Shown piece by piece: positions 10,186 through 20,306 of a stretch of DNA of 64,000 nucleotides. The notes below the pieces were generated by a model that was not told where the DNA came from, searched no databases, and saw only the letters and a program-made list of their open reading frames with translations. The stretch comes from an uncultured beta proteobacterium (lineage in GTDB: Bacteria; Pseudomonadota; Gammaproteobacteria; Burkholderiales; SG8-39). Position 1 is the first letter of the stretch. Every line of letters starts with the position of its first letter. The position numbers and the translations under genes are program-made. The stretch lies in assembly GCA_903859155.1 (NCBI GenBank), contig CAIOLO010000019.1, positions 1 through 64,000 on the forward strand. The letters run 5' to 3'.

Positions 10186-11772
10186 TCAGCCTTTGGTGTT
10201 TTTGGCCTGCGGTTTCGCCGCGGGCGGTGCGGAGGTTTTGCGCGTGCCACGCGGCGCGGCGGCCTTCTGGCGTTTGGCCGGCGCGGCTTTGCGCTTCCAG
10301 GTGGATACGGCCACCTGCTGCTCGATGGTGAGTTTCTGGCCCGACTGCAGCCGTCCGACGTTATTCCAGCGCCGCAGATCGTCGATGGAAACCTTGTAGC
10401 GCGCCGCGACGGTGGCGAGCGTGTCACCGCGCTGCACGGTGTGGATGATCCTGCGCGTTTCATTGCGGGTGGCGCGCTCGTACAGGATGGGCGCGGCGTA
10501 GCCCACCGGCAGCGGTTCGGCAGCGGCATCGGAACCCTTCACCGGCAACAGTATCTGGAAGCCCGGCCCGACCCTGGTTCTTGGCGTTATGCCATTGGCC
10601 GCCTTGAGTTTTGCCACCGCGATGCCGCGCGCCGCAGCCAGTTTTTCGAGCTGGTCGCCTTGCTTGAACGTGTAGCTTTCCCAGGAGGTCAGCGGCTCGC
10701 TGTGATTTTCCAGATTCGCCAGGAATTTATTGGCGTGATCGGCGGGCAGCACCAGTTTCTGCGTCTGCGCGGCCGAGAGCACCAGGCGGTTGTGCGCGGG
10801 ATTGAGCGCCACCAGTTCCTCCACCGACATCTCCGCCAGGCGCGCGGCCAGTTTGATATCGATATCGCGGTTTTTCTCGACAATCACGAAATAGGGCTGA
10901 TTCGGGATCGGATCCAGGTTGATGCCGAACAGTTCCGGCTTGGCGATGATGTTTTTCAGGGCTTGCAGCTTGGGCACGTAGTAGCGCGTTTCTGTCGGCA
11001 TGGTGAGGCTGGCGTAATCGGTGGGCAGGTTTTTGGCCTTGTTGCGCTCGATGGCCTTCGCCACGGCATTCTCGCCCCAGTTGTAGGAGGCCAGTGCCAG
11101 TTGCCAGTCGCCGTGCATGGCGTAGAGGAACTGCAGGTAATCCAGCGCCGCGGTGGTCGAGGCGAGAATGTCGCGGCGTCCGTCGTACCACCAGTTCTGC
11201 TGCAGTTCATAGCGCTTGCCGGTGGAGGGAATGAACTGCCACAGGCCCGAGGCCTTGGCACTGGACAGGGCCATGGGATTGAACGCCGATTCCACCATCG
11301 GCAGCAGCGCCAGTTCGGTGGGCATGCCGCGCTTTTCGAGTTCGTCGACGATGTGGTACAGGTAGCGGCGGCTGCGTTCGGCGAAAATTTTAATCATCTG
11401 CGGCCGGCTCGCATACCAGAGCTGCTGGCTGTCCACCAGCGGTCCGTACAATTGCTGCATGGAAAAGCCGGTGCGGATGCGATCCCAAAGGTCGTCCTGC
11501 GGCGTGGTCAGATCGATGGTCCGCGAAATTCTCAGCGGTTCCTTGATTTCGCGGATATCGTCGATCGGGTCACCGCTGGCGGCCGGAAGCTCAGGCGGCG
11601 CATCTGCGTTGGCCACGCCCCTGGATGTGACGGCCGTCTGCGGCGCGACGCGGACCGCTTCCACCACCGGCGCCGGCTGCCCGAATGCCGGCAACGCCCC
11701 GAGAAGCAAGACAATCAGGGCGGCATGGAGCGCATATTCTCGAAAAAGGGTCTGTATTGGGAAATCAGGCAT
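10186..11772 (-). CDS. mltD: Membrane-bound lytic murein transglycosylase D with LysM domains
   Basis: ELALLPMVESAFNPMALSSAKASGLWQFIPSTGKRY, LysM repeats (HTVQRGDTLATVAARYKVSIDDLRRWN); synteny with gloB. Confidence 0.92.
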   Translation of the reverse strand: MPDFPIQTLFREYALHAALIVLLLGALPAFGQPAPVVEAVRVAPQTAVTSRGVANADAPPELPAASGDPIDDIREIKEPLRISRTIDLTTPQDDLWDRIRTGFSMQQLYGPLVDSQQLWYASRPQMIKIFAERSRRYLYHIVDELEKRGMPTELALLPMVESAFNPMALSSAKASGLWQFIPSTGKRYELQQNWWYDGRRDILASTTAALDYLQFLYAMHGDWQLALASYNWGENAVAKAIERNKAKNLPTDYASLTMPTETRYYVPKLQALKNIIAKPELFGINLDPIPNQPYFVIVEKNRDIDIKLAARLAEMSVEELVALNPAHNRLVLSAAQTQKLVLPADHANKFLANLENHSEPLTSWESYTFKQGDQLEKLAAARGIAVAKLKAANGITPRTRVGPGFQILLPVKGSDAAAEPLPVGYAAPILYERATRNETRRIIHTVQRGDTLATVAARYKVSIDDLRRWNNVGRLQSGQKLTIEQQVAVSTWKRKAAPAKRQKAAAPRGTRKTSAPPAAKPQAKNTKG

Positions 11773-11892
11773 CTCACATGGTAGCCAAGGCAGGCAGGGC
11801 GGGTCAAATAGGAGAGGTAAAACCGGAAAGCTTCAGAACAGGGGGAGAGGGGGTCCCCCTCCCCCCGTTACCCCCTACGCCCCGCGTGTGGA

Positions 11893-12672
11893 TCAGAAAC
11901 TATTTTTCCATTCGCGTATGGCGCCGAAGGTTTCGGCGGCGTTGGCAGGAGGATGGCCCAGACGCGAAGCGGCTGCGGCGATGACTTCGGGCTCCGAGCA
12001 GCGGAAAAAAGGGTTGGTGGCCAGTTCCCGGCCGATGGTGGAGGGCACGGTGGGAATATCTTGCGCGCGCAGCGCGGCCTCGCTTTGCGCGCGCTCCTGC
12101 AGCGCCCGGTTGCCCGGCTCGACCGCGCGCGCGAAGGCGATGTTGGCCAGGGTGTATTCGTGCGCGCAGTAGAACCTGGTGTCGACCGGCAAGGCGGCCA
12201 GTTTCTGCAGCGAAGCGTGCATTTGCGGCGCATCGCCTTCGAACATGCGTCCGCAGCCGCAGGCGAACAGCGTATCGCCACAGAACAGCACTTTTTCCCC
12301 ATAATAGGCGATGTGAGCGCGCGTGTGCCCGGGAACTTCGATGACCCTGAACGAGGCGCTGATATCCGGCAATTCGACCCGGTCCTCCTGCGCAACGCGG
12401 CGGGTGGCCGCTTCGATGCGTTCGTCATTCGGCCCGAACACCGGGACAGGGAATCGTTTCAGCAATTCGGGCACGCCGCCGATATGATCGGCATGATGAT
12501 GGGTGAGCAATATGGCCTTGAGCAGCAGCTTTTCCCGGTCGAGGTAGGCGAGCACCGGCGCGGCGTCACCGGGATCGACAACCACGGCGGCGGCGTCCTT
12601 GCGCAGCACCCAGAGGTAATTGTCCTTGAAGGCGGGCACGGGAACGATCTGATAGTCGGCGGAGTGGGTCAT
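11893..12672 (-). CDS. gloB: Hydroxyacylglutathione hydrolase (glyoxalase II)
   Basis: THHHADHIGG, GHTRAHIAYYGEKVLFCGDTLFACGCGRMFEG, FYCAHEYTLANIAFA; start trimmed from the 441-aa ORF. Confidence 0.93.
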   Translation of the reverse strand: MTHSADYQIVPVPAFKDNYLWVLRKDAAAVVVDPGDAAPVLAYLDREKLLLKAILLTHHHADHIGGVPELLKRFPVPVFGPNDERIEAATRRVAQEDRVELPDISASFRVIEVPGHTRAHIAYYGEKVLFCGDTLFACGCGRMFEGDAPQMHASLQKLAALPVDTRFYCAHEYTLANIAFARAVEPGNRALQERAQSEAALRAQDIPTVPSTIGRELATNPFFRCSEPEVIAAAASRLGHPPANAAETFGAIREWKNSF

Positions 12673-12736
12673 GGGACCTGGGGCTTTGCGGATGGCGGCG
12701 ATGCATGCAGTGTATTGATTCGGAGCGGAGACGGCA

Positions 12737-13486
12737 ATGTTGGCAAGATGGCTTGAGAGCGAGCAGGGCAGGTATGTGCTGGACTGGGAGTTGGCCCAGT
12801 TCGACAACGCCGTGGATGACATTTTTGGATACCACGCGCTGCAGATCGGTCTCCCGGAGCACGATTTCCTGCGCGAGAACCGCATCCCGCACAAGACCAT
12901 CATCGGCAGCGATGTCGGCGTCGCGGTGCGCGCACGGGCCTGGGAACTGCCCATAGCCACCAACAGCGTGGATCTGGTGGTTCTGCCGCACGTGCTGGAA
13001 TTCAGCGAGCACGCGCACCGCATCCTGCGCGAGGCCGATCGGGTGCTGATGCCCGACGGCTCCATTGTGATCTCCGGATTCAACCCCTTGTCCTTGTGGG
13101 GCGCCAAGCACGCCCTGGGATATGCCCGCGGCGAGTATCCCTGGGAGGGCAGGTTGATCGGGCTGTCGCGCCTGCGCGACTGGCTGTCGCTGCTCAGCTT
13201 CGAGCAGAACGGCGGCAAGTTCGGCTGCTATGCGCCTCCATTCAGGAGCGCGAAGTGGCTGGAGCGCTGGAGTTTCATGGAGAAAGCGGGCGACCGCTGG
13301 TGGCCGATTGCCGGCGGAGCTTACGTGGTACGTGCCATCAAGCGCACCGTGGGCATGCGCCTGGTGATGCCGCCCTGGCGCGAAAAACGCACCTCGGCCA
13401 AGGCGCTTGCTCCGGTGGCGCAGCGCGGCAATGCCAGCCGCGGACTGTCCGCGCGCAATTCCGGCGAGGTCAAGCTTGAGCGCTAG
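12737..13486 (+). CDS. SAM-dependent methyltransferase (YafS-like position in the gloB-rnhA-dnaQ block)
   Basis: [52 protein letters not shown]; type 11 methyltransferase pattern. Confidence 0.88.
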   Translation: MLARWLESEQGRYVLDWELAQFDNAVDDIFGYHALQIGLPEHDFLRENRIPHKTIIGSDVGVAVRARAWELPIATNSVDLVVLPHVLEFSEHAHRILREADRVLMPDGSIVISGFNPLSLWGAKHALGYARGEYPWEGRLIGLSRLRDWLSLLSFEQNGGKFGCYAPPFRSAKWLERWSFMEKAGDRWWPIAGGAYVVRAIKRTVGMRLVMPPWREKRTSAKALAPVAQRGNASRGLSARNSGEVKLER

Positions 13487-13943
13487 CGGGTTGCCTCAGG
13501 CGGGGGCAAAGCAGGTGGTGATTCATGCCGACGGCGCCTGCCGCGGCAATCCCGGCCCCGGCGGCTGGGGGGCGATCCTCAGTTGCGCCGGTCAGGACAA
13601 GGAAATCTTCGGCGGCGAACCCGCGACCACCAATAACCGCATGGAACTGACCGCCGTGATCCGCGCGCTGGAATCGCTCAAGGAGCGTTGCGAGGTCAAC
13701 GTCTATACCGACTCGCAGTACGTGCAGAAGGGCATCAGCGAATGGGTGCTTTCCTGGAAACGCCGCGGCTGGCGCACCGCCGACAAGAAGCCGGTCAAGA
13801 ACGTCGATCTATGGCAGCAGCTGGACGCGCTTGCCGCGGGGCACTCGGTGCGCTGGCACTGGGTGAAGGGACACGCCGGCCATGACGGCAACGAGCGTGC
13901 CGACGTGCTGGCCAATCGCGGCGTGGACAGCTTGCGCCCATGA
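13476..13943 (+). CDS. rnhA: Ribonuclease HI
   Basis: [67 protein letters not shown] start overlapping the end of the upstream gene. Confidence 0.93.
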   Translation: MSASGLPQAGAKQVVIHADGACRGNPGPGGWGAILSCAGQDKEIFGGEPATTNNRMELTAVIRALESLKERCEVNVYTDSQYVQKGISEWVLSWKRRGWRTADKKPVKNVDLWQQLDALAAGHSVRWHWVKGHAGHDGNERADVLANRGVDSLRP

Positions 13944-14659
13944 GCCGCCAGGTCGTTCTCGATACCGAAACCACCGGGTTGAACGCACGCCTCGGGGATC
14001 GCGTCCTTGAAATCGGCTGCGTCGAGATTCTCGACCGGCGTGTCACCGACAACCATTTTCATCACTATGTGAATCCGGAGCGCGACAGTGACGAAGGCGC
14101 GCTCAAGATTCATGGCATCACCAGCGAGTTCCTTGCCGACAAGCCGAAATTCAGCGAGATCACGCAGGAACTCCTCGCTTACCTGGATGGCGCTCAAGTC
14201 ATCATTCACAATGCGGCCTTCGACGTGGAATTCCTCAACGTGGAACTGGGCAGGCTCAAGTTGCCGCCGTTCGAGGAGCACTGCGCCAGCGTGTTCGACA
14301 CGCTCAAATTCGCGCGCGAGCTGCATCCGGGCAAGCGCAATACACTGGATGCGCTGTGCGAGCGCTACGAGATCGACCACTCGCACCGCACGCTGCATGG
14401 TGCGCTGAGCGATGCGGCGCTGCTGGCCAATGTGTATCTGATGATGACGCGCGGCCAGGACAGCCTGGCCATTGAAATGGAAGCGCCTGCGGGCAGCGGG
14501 GGCGGCGGCGCAGATGACGACGCGGCGCGGCCGCAGCTGCGCGTGCTTGCGGCAAGCGCCGAAGAACTCGCCGCGCATGAAAAGGTGCTCGATGGAATCA
14601 GCAAGGAAAGCAAGGGCAAATGCCTGTGGCGGCAGAATGCCGCTTCGGCCCCACAGTGA
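13940..14659 (+). CDS. dnaQ: DNA polymerase III epsilon subunit
   Basis: [61 protein letters not shown] overlap with rnhA. Confidence 0.93.
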   Translation: MSRQVVLDTETTGLNARLGDRVLEIGCVEILDRRVTDNHFHHYVNPERDSDEGALKIHGITSEFLADKPKFSEITQELLAYLDGAQVIIHNAAFDVEFLNVELGRLKLPPFEEHCASVFDTLKFARELHPGKRNTLDALCERYEIDHSHRTLHGALSDAALLANVYLMMTRGQDSLAIEMEAPAGSGGGGADDDAARPQLRVLAASAEELAAHEKVLDGISKESKGKCLWRQNAASAPQ

Positions 14660-14689
14660 TCAACGGCGACGCGAAATGAAAGGCAATGC

Positions 14690-15235
14690 ATGAGTTCACC
14701 CAAACGGCCCGATGCGCAGATCACCCATGTCGGCATTTTCGTGCGCGACATGGACCTGATGATCGAGTACTACATCCGCATGCTGGGCATGATGGTCACC
14801 GATCGCGGGCCGTATTACCGCGGCGGCGAAATCGCCTTCCTGAGCCGCAAGGCCGACGAGCACCACCAGATTGTGTTTGCCTCAGGGCGGCCGGCGGGCG
14901 AGAGATCCTCGATCAACCAGATCTCGTTTCTGGTTGCCGACCTGGAGACGCTGCGCAGCTTTTACGCGGCTTTCGCCGCCGAAGGCCAGCAGGGACTGGA
15001 CCCGATCAATCACGGCAACGCCTGGAGCCTGTACTGGCCCGATCCGGAGGACAACCGCCTGGAGGTCTACACCTATACGCCCTGGTATGTGCAGCAGCCG
15101 TTTGCCGACTTGCTCGATCTGACCGATCCGGTCGATGTCATCCACGCCAAGACGCTGGCGATGATCAAGGAGGATCCGAGCCACCGCCCGCGTGACGTAT
15201 GGGTCGACGGCCAGAGGGCGAAGCTCGCCAAATGA
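14690..15235 (+). CDS. VOC family (glyoxalase/bleomycin-resistance/dioxygenase fold) protein
   Basis: ITHVGIFVRDMDLMIEYYIRMLGMMVTDRG...NAWSLYWPDPEDNRLEVYTYTPWYVQQP. Confidence 0.85.
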   Translation: MSSPKRPDAQITHVGIFVRDMDLMIEYYIRMLGMMVTDRGPYYRGGEIAFLSRKADEHHQIVFASGRPAGERSSINQISFLVADLETLRSFYAAFAAEGQQGLDPINHGNAWSLYWPDPEDNRLEVYTYTPWYVQQPFADLLDLTDPVDVIHAKTLAMIKEDPSHRPRDVWVDGQRAKLAK

Positions 15236-15359
15236 GCGGCGAGGCCAAAGCATGGCCTGCAATCTGCGTCTTCCCGGCGCGGCGCAGGGCATCGATGCCC
15301 TCCCGGGCAGGCGCAAGCCGCAAGGGCGCGGCTGAAGGGGCCTGCGGATCGGCGCGGCG

Positions 15360-15623
15360 TCAATCCCGCGCGTAAGGCCGGGTGACGGTCGCTCGCACCG
15401 TCAGATCCAGACGCTCGGCGATGTCCATCAGGCGTTCCAGGCTGAAATGCGTGGTGTCCGCGCGCAGCAATTGACTGACTTTTGACTGGGTCAGGCCGAC
15501 CTCGTCGGCCAGTTCCTGCTGCTTGCGCTGTTCGTCATCCGCGGTGCGCAGATGCTCAAGCCGCGTGGCGATCGCCTGCGCGAGTTGTTTGCGGACGGTT
15601 TCGCTTGCTCGACGCGTGGCCAT
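15360..15623 (-). CDS. XRE-family HTH protein, HigA-like antitoxin/regulator
   Basis: 87 aa; QQELADEVGLTQSKVSQLLRADTTHFSLERLMDIAERLDLTVRATV. Confidence 0.75.
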   Translation of the reverse strand: MATRRASETVRKQLAQAIATRLEHLRTADDEQRKQQELADEVGLTQSKVSQLLRADTTHFSLERLMDIAERLDLTVRATVTRPYARD

Positions 15624-15761
15624 GTTTGTCTCCTGACAGAATAATTACCTCAATGATATACCGTGAATAGGATGGCAACTTGAGGAAATCGTAGGTTGAT
15701 GCTTGATAAGTAAAGTGGGAAGACAGGAAATTGAATCCGTAATCAGGCGCGCCCCGCCCTG

Positions 15762-16742
15762 CTACTCGGGTTCGATTCCAGCGGCGCGCATCACCTTGGT
15801 CCAGACGGGGAGTTCCGAGCGGATGCGTTCGGTCATCTCCTCCGGGGTGCCGGGCAGGTACTCGTAGCTGGATGCGGCAAATTTCTCCTGGGTCGCCGCT
15901 GAGCGCAGGTAATCGCCGGTTTCGCGGTTCAGCCTGTCGATGATCGGGCGCGGCACCCCCGCGGGGGCGGACAGGCCGAACCAGGTCGCAATATCGAATC
16001 CCGGCACGCCGGATTCTGCGACAGTGGGCAAATCGGGCATTGCGCGGGAGCGCGTGCGGGCCGAGGTGGCGAGCGCCCTGACTTTGCCGCTCTTCACATG
16101 CGGCAGGATCGACGGGCCCTCGAGCATGACCTGCACCTGTCCTGCGAGCAGGTCTGTTTGCGCCTGGGCATTGCCCTTGAACGGGACATGCACCATGTCT
16201 ATGCCGGTTCTGGTCTTGAACAGTTCCGTGGCCAGGTGGTGGCCGCTGCCGGTTCCGATCGACGCATAAAAAAGCCTGCCCGGCTGCGCTTTGGCCAGCG
16301 CGACCAGTTCCTGGATGGAACGCGCGGGGACCGATGGATGCACGGTGACGATGAAAGGCGTTGCGATCAACGTGGTGATGGAGATGATATCCCGCAGCGG
16401 GTCGTAAGGCAGCGTCTTGCGCGCCGCGGTCAGAAACACCAGTCCCGACTGCGTGCCCAGCACCAGCGTGTGTCCGTCAGGGGGCGATTTTGCCGCGGCA
16501 TCCAGTGCGATGGCCTGGCTCGCGCCGACCCGGTTCTCGACCACCACCGGCTGGCCCAGGCGCTCCGTAAGATGCTGAGCGAGGCCGCGCGAAAACACGT
16601 CGAGGGCGCCTCCGGTGGTGTAGGGCACGATCAGGCGCACCGGGCGGCTCGGGTAGTTTTCCGCGGCACCTTGCGCCAGCACGGGACCGGCAGGCAGGAA
16701 CAAGGCACAGCACAGCAACAAGGCGCAATGTCGGACTCGCAT
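15762..16742 (-). CDS. TctC/Bug family substrate-binding protein
   Basis: MRVRHCALLLCCALFLPAGPVLAQ...YPSRPVRLIVPYTTGGALDVFSRGLAQ; PDGHTLVLG; AESGVPGFD. Confidence 0.9.
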   Translation of the reverse strand: MRVRHCALLLCCALFLPAGPVLAQGAAENYPSRPVRLIVPYTTGGALDVFSRGLAQHLTERLGQPVVVENRVGASQAIALDAAAKSPPDGHTLVLGTQSGLVFLTAARKTLPYDPLRDIISITTLIATPFIVTVHPSVPARSIQELVALAKAQPGRLFYASIGTGSGHHLATELFKTRTGIDMVHVPFKGNAQAQTDLLAGQVQVMLEGPSILPHVKSGKVRALATSARTRSRAMPDLPTVAESGVPGFDIATWFGLSAPAGVPRPIIDRLNRETGDYLRSAATQEKFAASSYEYLPGTPEEMTERIRSELPVWTKVMRAAGIEPE

Positions 16743-16968
16743 GCTACGCTCCGCGTCAGGATGAGGGGGTGCAGCGATGCTAGCACAGGGGAAAGCGGTT
16801 GATATTTGAACAACAAGATGGTGCCGCCGCCGCTGAGCCATGGCCAGATCTTTATCCATGATGCGACCACGGGGCGCGACTGACACGCCGTCCCGACAGT
16901 GGCTATGATACGGACCGCACCGTCAGGCACCGCCTGGCAGCGGCGCTAAATTTTCCAGGAGAATCACC

Positions 16969-17472
16969 ATGGCTTCGATGTACCAGATTTCCATTCCCGT
17001 ATACGTCCGCAAGCTCAACGGCCTGGCGGGCTGCCTGAAAAAGGCGCAGGCGCACTACGCCGAGAAGAAGTACGACGAGACCTCGCTCATGCACCAGCGC
17101 TTTTTCCCCGACATGTTCATGTTCGTCAAGCAGGTGCAGGCGGCGACCGATCACGCGCGCGCAAGCGGCGCGCGCCTGGCAGGGCTGGAGCCGCCGGTCT
17201 ACGAAACGGACGAAAAAGGCCTTGCCGATCTGATCGCACGCGTCGAGAAGACCGTCGCCTTCCTGGAAACGCTCAAGCCCGCGCAGATCGACGGTTCCGA
17301 GGACAAGACCATCGCCTTCAAAATGCGCGGCAACGACATGAGCTACAAGGGCCTGGATTTTCTGATCAATTCCAACATGCCCAACTTTTACTTCCACCTG
17401 ACCACCGCCTACGCGATCATGCGCTCCAACGGCGTCGAGATCGGCAAGCGCGATTTCATGGGACCGGCCTAG
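16969..17472 (+). CDS. DUF1993 family protein
   Basis: MASMYQISIPVYVRKLNGLAGCLKKAQAHY...NMPNFYFHLTTAYAIMRSNGVEIGKRDFMG. Confidence 0.8.
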   Translation: MASMYQISIPVYVRKLNGLAGCLKKAQAHYAEKKYDETSLMHQRFFPDMFMFVKQVQAATDHARASGARLAGLEPPVYETDEKGLADLIARVEKTVAFLETLKPAQIDGSEDKTIAFKMRGNDMSYKGLDFLINSNMPNFYFHLTTAYAIMRSNGVEIGKRDFMGPA

Positions 17473-17665
17473 GTGAATTGCGCCAAGGCTTGATCGGGAT
17501 TAATAAATTCGGCCGACGTTTGTGGGATCATGCTCCGGTGGCGGCCGGAATTCACGCTTGCCACGGAAATCAAGCCCTCATATCCGGGGGCGATAGGCCG
17601 CAAAGGCCTGCTGCCCGGGTTTTGTCGGCGCCCGCCGTTATGCAAGGCCTCTGCTGAATCCGGAA

Positions 17666-18742
17666 ATGAACATGGCCGCGAACACCGCAGCGAACACACC
17701 CGCGACCGAAGACCTGAATGTCGCGGGCTTTGAGTGCATGCCCTCGCCGCGGCAAATCAAGGAACGGCTTCCGCTCGACGAGGGCGCAGCGCGGACCGTG
17801 CTCGATGCGCGCCGCACCGTCAGCCGCATCCTCGACCGGCAGGACAAGCGCCTGTTTGTCATCGTCGGGCCGTGCTCGATCCACGACCCGCAGGCGGGGC
17901 TCGAATATGCCCGCCGCCTGCAGGGACTTGCCGAGCGGGTGCGCGAGCGCCTGTACGTCATCATGCGCGTCTACTTCGAGAAGCCGCGCACCGTAAACGG
18001 ATGGAAGGGTTTCATCAACGATCCGCGCATGGACGACTCGTTCCACATCGAGGAGGGCATCGGCCGCGCGCGCGAGTTCCTGCTCGACCTGGCGCGCATG
18101 GGAATGCCCACCGCCACCGAGGCGCTCGACCCGATCTCGCCGCAGTATCTGGGCGACCTGGTTGCCTGGTACGCCATCGGCGCGCGCACCAGCGAATCAC
18201 AGACGCATCGCGAGATGGCGAGCGCGCTGTCCGCCCCGGTCGGTTTCAAGAACGGTACCCAGGGTGATATCGCGGTCGCGATCAACGGCATCCGCTCGGC
18301 GCGCGCCCCGCACAGTTTTCTCGGCATCGACCCGGAGGGCGCCACCGCGGTGGTGCGCTCGCGCGGCAACCGCTACGGCCATGTGGTGTTGCGCGGCGGG
18401 CAGGCACCCAACTACGATTCGGCGCAGGTTGCGCTGTGCGAGCAGGCGCTGGCCGCGGCGGGACTTACGGCGAATATCGTGATCGATTGCTCGCACGCCA
18501 ACTCGTTGAAAAAACCCGAGCTCCAGCCGCTGGTGTTCCACGACTGCATCCACCAGGTGATCGAGGGCAACCGCTCGATCGTCGGCTTGATGCTGGAGAG
18601 CAATCTGGTTGCGGGCAATCAATCGATTCCCGAGGATCTGTCAAAGCTCGTCTATGGCTGTTCGGTCACCGATTCCTGCATCGGCTGGGAGGCGACCGAA
18701 AAAACCCTGCTGGAAGCGGTTGCCGCGCTGGACAAGAGGTAG
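17666..18742 (+). CDS. 3-deoxy-7-phosphoheptulonate synthase (DAHP synthase, class I)
   Basis: VIVGPCSIHDPQAGLEYARRL, MRVYFEKPRTVNGWKGFINDP, GARTSESQTHREMASALSAPVGFKNGTQGD, CSHANSLKKPELQ. Confidence 0.95.
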   Translation: MNMAANTAANTPATEDLNVAGFECMPSPRQIKERLPLDEGAARTVLDARRTVSRILDRQDKRLFVIVGPCSIHDPQAGLEYARRLQGLAERVRERLYVIMRVYFEKPRTVNGWKGFINDPRMDDSFHIEEGIGRAREFLLDLARMGMPTATEALDPISPQYLGDLVAWYAIGARTSESQTHREMASALSAPVGFKNGTQGDIAVAINGIRSARAPHSFLGIDPEGATAVVRSRGNRYGHVVLRGGQAPNYDSAQVALCEQALAAAGLTANIVIDCSHANSLKKPELQPLVFHDCIHQVIEGNRSIVGLMLESNLVAGNQSIPEDLSKLVYGCSVTDSCIGWEATEKTLLEAVAALDKR

Positions 18743-18783
18743 CCGCGCCGCTGTTTTCACGGCCGGTTGCGCTTCACATTCAA

Positions 18784-20196
18784 TTACGGAAGCCGTCGTT
18801 TCGCGTCCCAGTTGCGCTCGAGGTTGGCGATGAGCGCCGGGCTGAAGTGGCACCAGGCCTGCTCGCGGGCGTACACCGACATGTAGCGGCGGAAGGCATC
18901 GAGCGGTTCCTCGGCGATGCGCAAGGCGCGCCGGTTACCCGCAGCACTGACCACTCCTGATGAGGTGAGGCCGGCGATGGCTGCGTCGATTGCCGCATCT
19001 ATTTCCGCAGGCGCCACGATCCGGTCGCAGATGAGGCGTCCCTCGGCGCTGTCGCAGTCGATGCGCCGCTCGAACAGAATCGCCTGGCGCGCCAGCCGAT
19101 TGCCGACAAAGCGCGGCAGGCGCAGATTGGCCGCCCCGGGAATGATGCCCTCCTTGCGCGCGGGCAGCGTGAGATAGGCATCGGTGGCGGCGATGTTGTA
19201 GTCCGTGGTGAGCAGCAACTGGCAGGCACCGCCGATGGCGAAGGTGTCTACCGCCGCAATCCAGAGTTTGTCGAGCGACATTCCGGCAAGTTCGAGTTCG
19301 GGGTCGTCGGTCCCGGCCAGGCCCCGGTAGAGCTTGTTCACCAGCCCCAGGTCGCGCGTCAGGTACCACAGAAACGGGATCTTTCCCTGGTAGAGGTGCG
19401 TGAGATTGATGCCCGCGCCGAATACGCGGCGCTGCGCGTATTTTTCATGCGTGACGCGATCGCCGCGCAGCACGCAGATCTCGCTCGCCGGGTCGAGCAG
19501 GGCGAGGTCGATCGCCATCTCCAGGCCGTCGAGGGTGGAGCCGTCCTCGGCGTTCAGATAGCGGGGGTTGCAAAGCGTCACGAAGGCAGCCTTGCCGTGC
19601 CTCTCGATGCGTGCCCCGGCCAGTTCGGCGCGCCCTGAGCGCGCGAATTCCGCGGCCATTACAAGCGAATCGTCGCGGGCAAGCAGCATCGAGTGCAGCA
19701 GGTGCCGGCCGGCGGCCGGATCGGCAAGAACGTGGGCGATAAACAGGCCCTGGTCGATCTCCAAGCCTTCCTTGTCACGTTGCAGCAGGTGTTTTTCGGC
19801 GGCGACCTCGGCGCGTTGCGGCACCAGTCCGGGGAAGGATGCTGCCGCGGCGTAACACAGCTCCTCGGCCCGCACATGCCGCGTCATGCCCTCGGTGAGC
19901 GCGCCATAGATTGCGCTGAGGTGAGTCAACAGAAAGCGCTCGCGCGTCGCGCATGCCAGCCGGCACAGCCGGTTGGCCAGTTCGGTTTGGGCTGCGCTGC
20001 GCGCCGGCCTTTTCGGCAGCTGTTCGAGCAGCGCAGCGCTGCGCTTCCAGAATTCCCCGAAATGCAGGGTATCGCCGTGCAGATCGGCGACGCCTTCCGG
20101 ACACGCGGCGCGCCAGGCATCTACCGTGCCGGACGCATAACCTGCGGCGCTCAAGACTTGTGCGAACTCGTTGACGGAGCGTGCTATTGATTGCAT
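18784..20196 (-). CDS. DpgC-like (3,5-dihydroxyphenyl)acetyl-CoA 1,2-dioxygenase / crotonase-superfamily protein
   Basis: 470 aa with helical N-terminal domain plus crotonase core: NPRYLNAEDGSTLDGLEMAIDLALLDPASEICVLRG, RRVFGAGINLTHLYQGKIPFLWYLTRDLGLVNKLYRG, FAIGGACQLLLTTDYNIA, KEGIIPGAANLRLPRF. Confidence 0.75.
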   Translation of the reverse strand: MQSIARSVNEFAQVLSAAGYASGTVDAWRAACPEGVADLHGDTLHFGEFWKRSAALLEQLPKRPARSAAQTELANRLCRLACATRERFLLTHLSAIYGALTEGMTRHVRAEELCYAAAASFPGLVPQRAEVAAEKHLLQRDKEGLEIDQGLFIAHVLADPAAGRHLLHSMLLARDDSLVMAAEFARSGRAELAGARIERHGKAAFVTLCNPRYLNAEDGSTLDGLEMAIDLALLDPASEICVLRGDRVTHEKYAQRRVFGAGINLTHLYQGKIPFLWYLTRDLGLVNKLYRGLAGTDDPELELAGMSLDKLWIAAVDTFAIGGACQLLLTTDYNIAATDAYLTLPARKEGIIPGAANLRLPRFVGNRLARQAILFERRIDCDSAEGRLICDRIVAPAEIDAAIDAAIAGLTSSGVVSAAGNRRALRIAEEPLDAFRRYMSVYAREQAWCHFSPALIANLERNWDAKRRLP

Positions 20197-20306
20197 GTGT
20201 GCCTTGCGGGGAGGGGAGGGGCGGAGAGCGGATTTTGTTGCCGATGCGCAAAAGTGTACTGCTACGCTCTATGATTGACACTTCATATAGATCGAGGAGA
20301 ACGGGC

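Noticed and set aside
9676-11784. 702-aa plus-strand ORF
   Set aside because: Antisense to the acyl-CoA dehydrogenase and mltD; no recognisable domain.
11893-13218. Full 441-aa ORF as an N-terminally extended GloB
   Set aside because: The extra ~180 aa are antisense to the methyltransferase and lack family similarity; the GloB start at 12672 fits.
17490-17503. TTGATCGGGATTAA as an FNR site before the DAHP synthase
   Set aside because: One mismatch in a conserved half-site and no oxygen-related gene downstream; could be chance.
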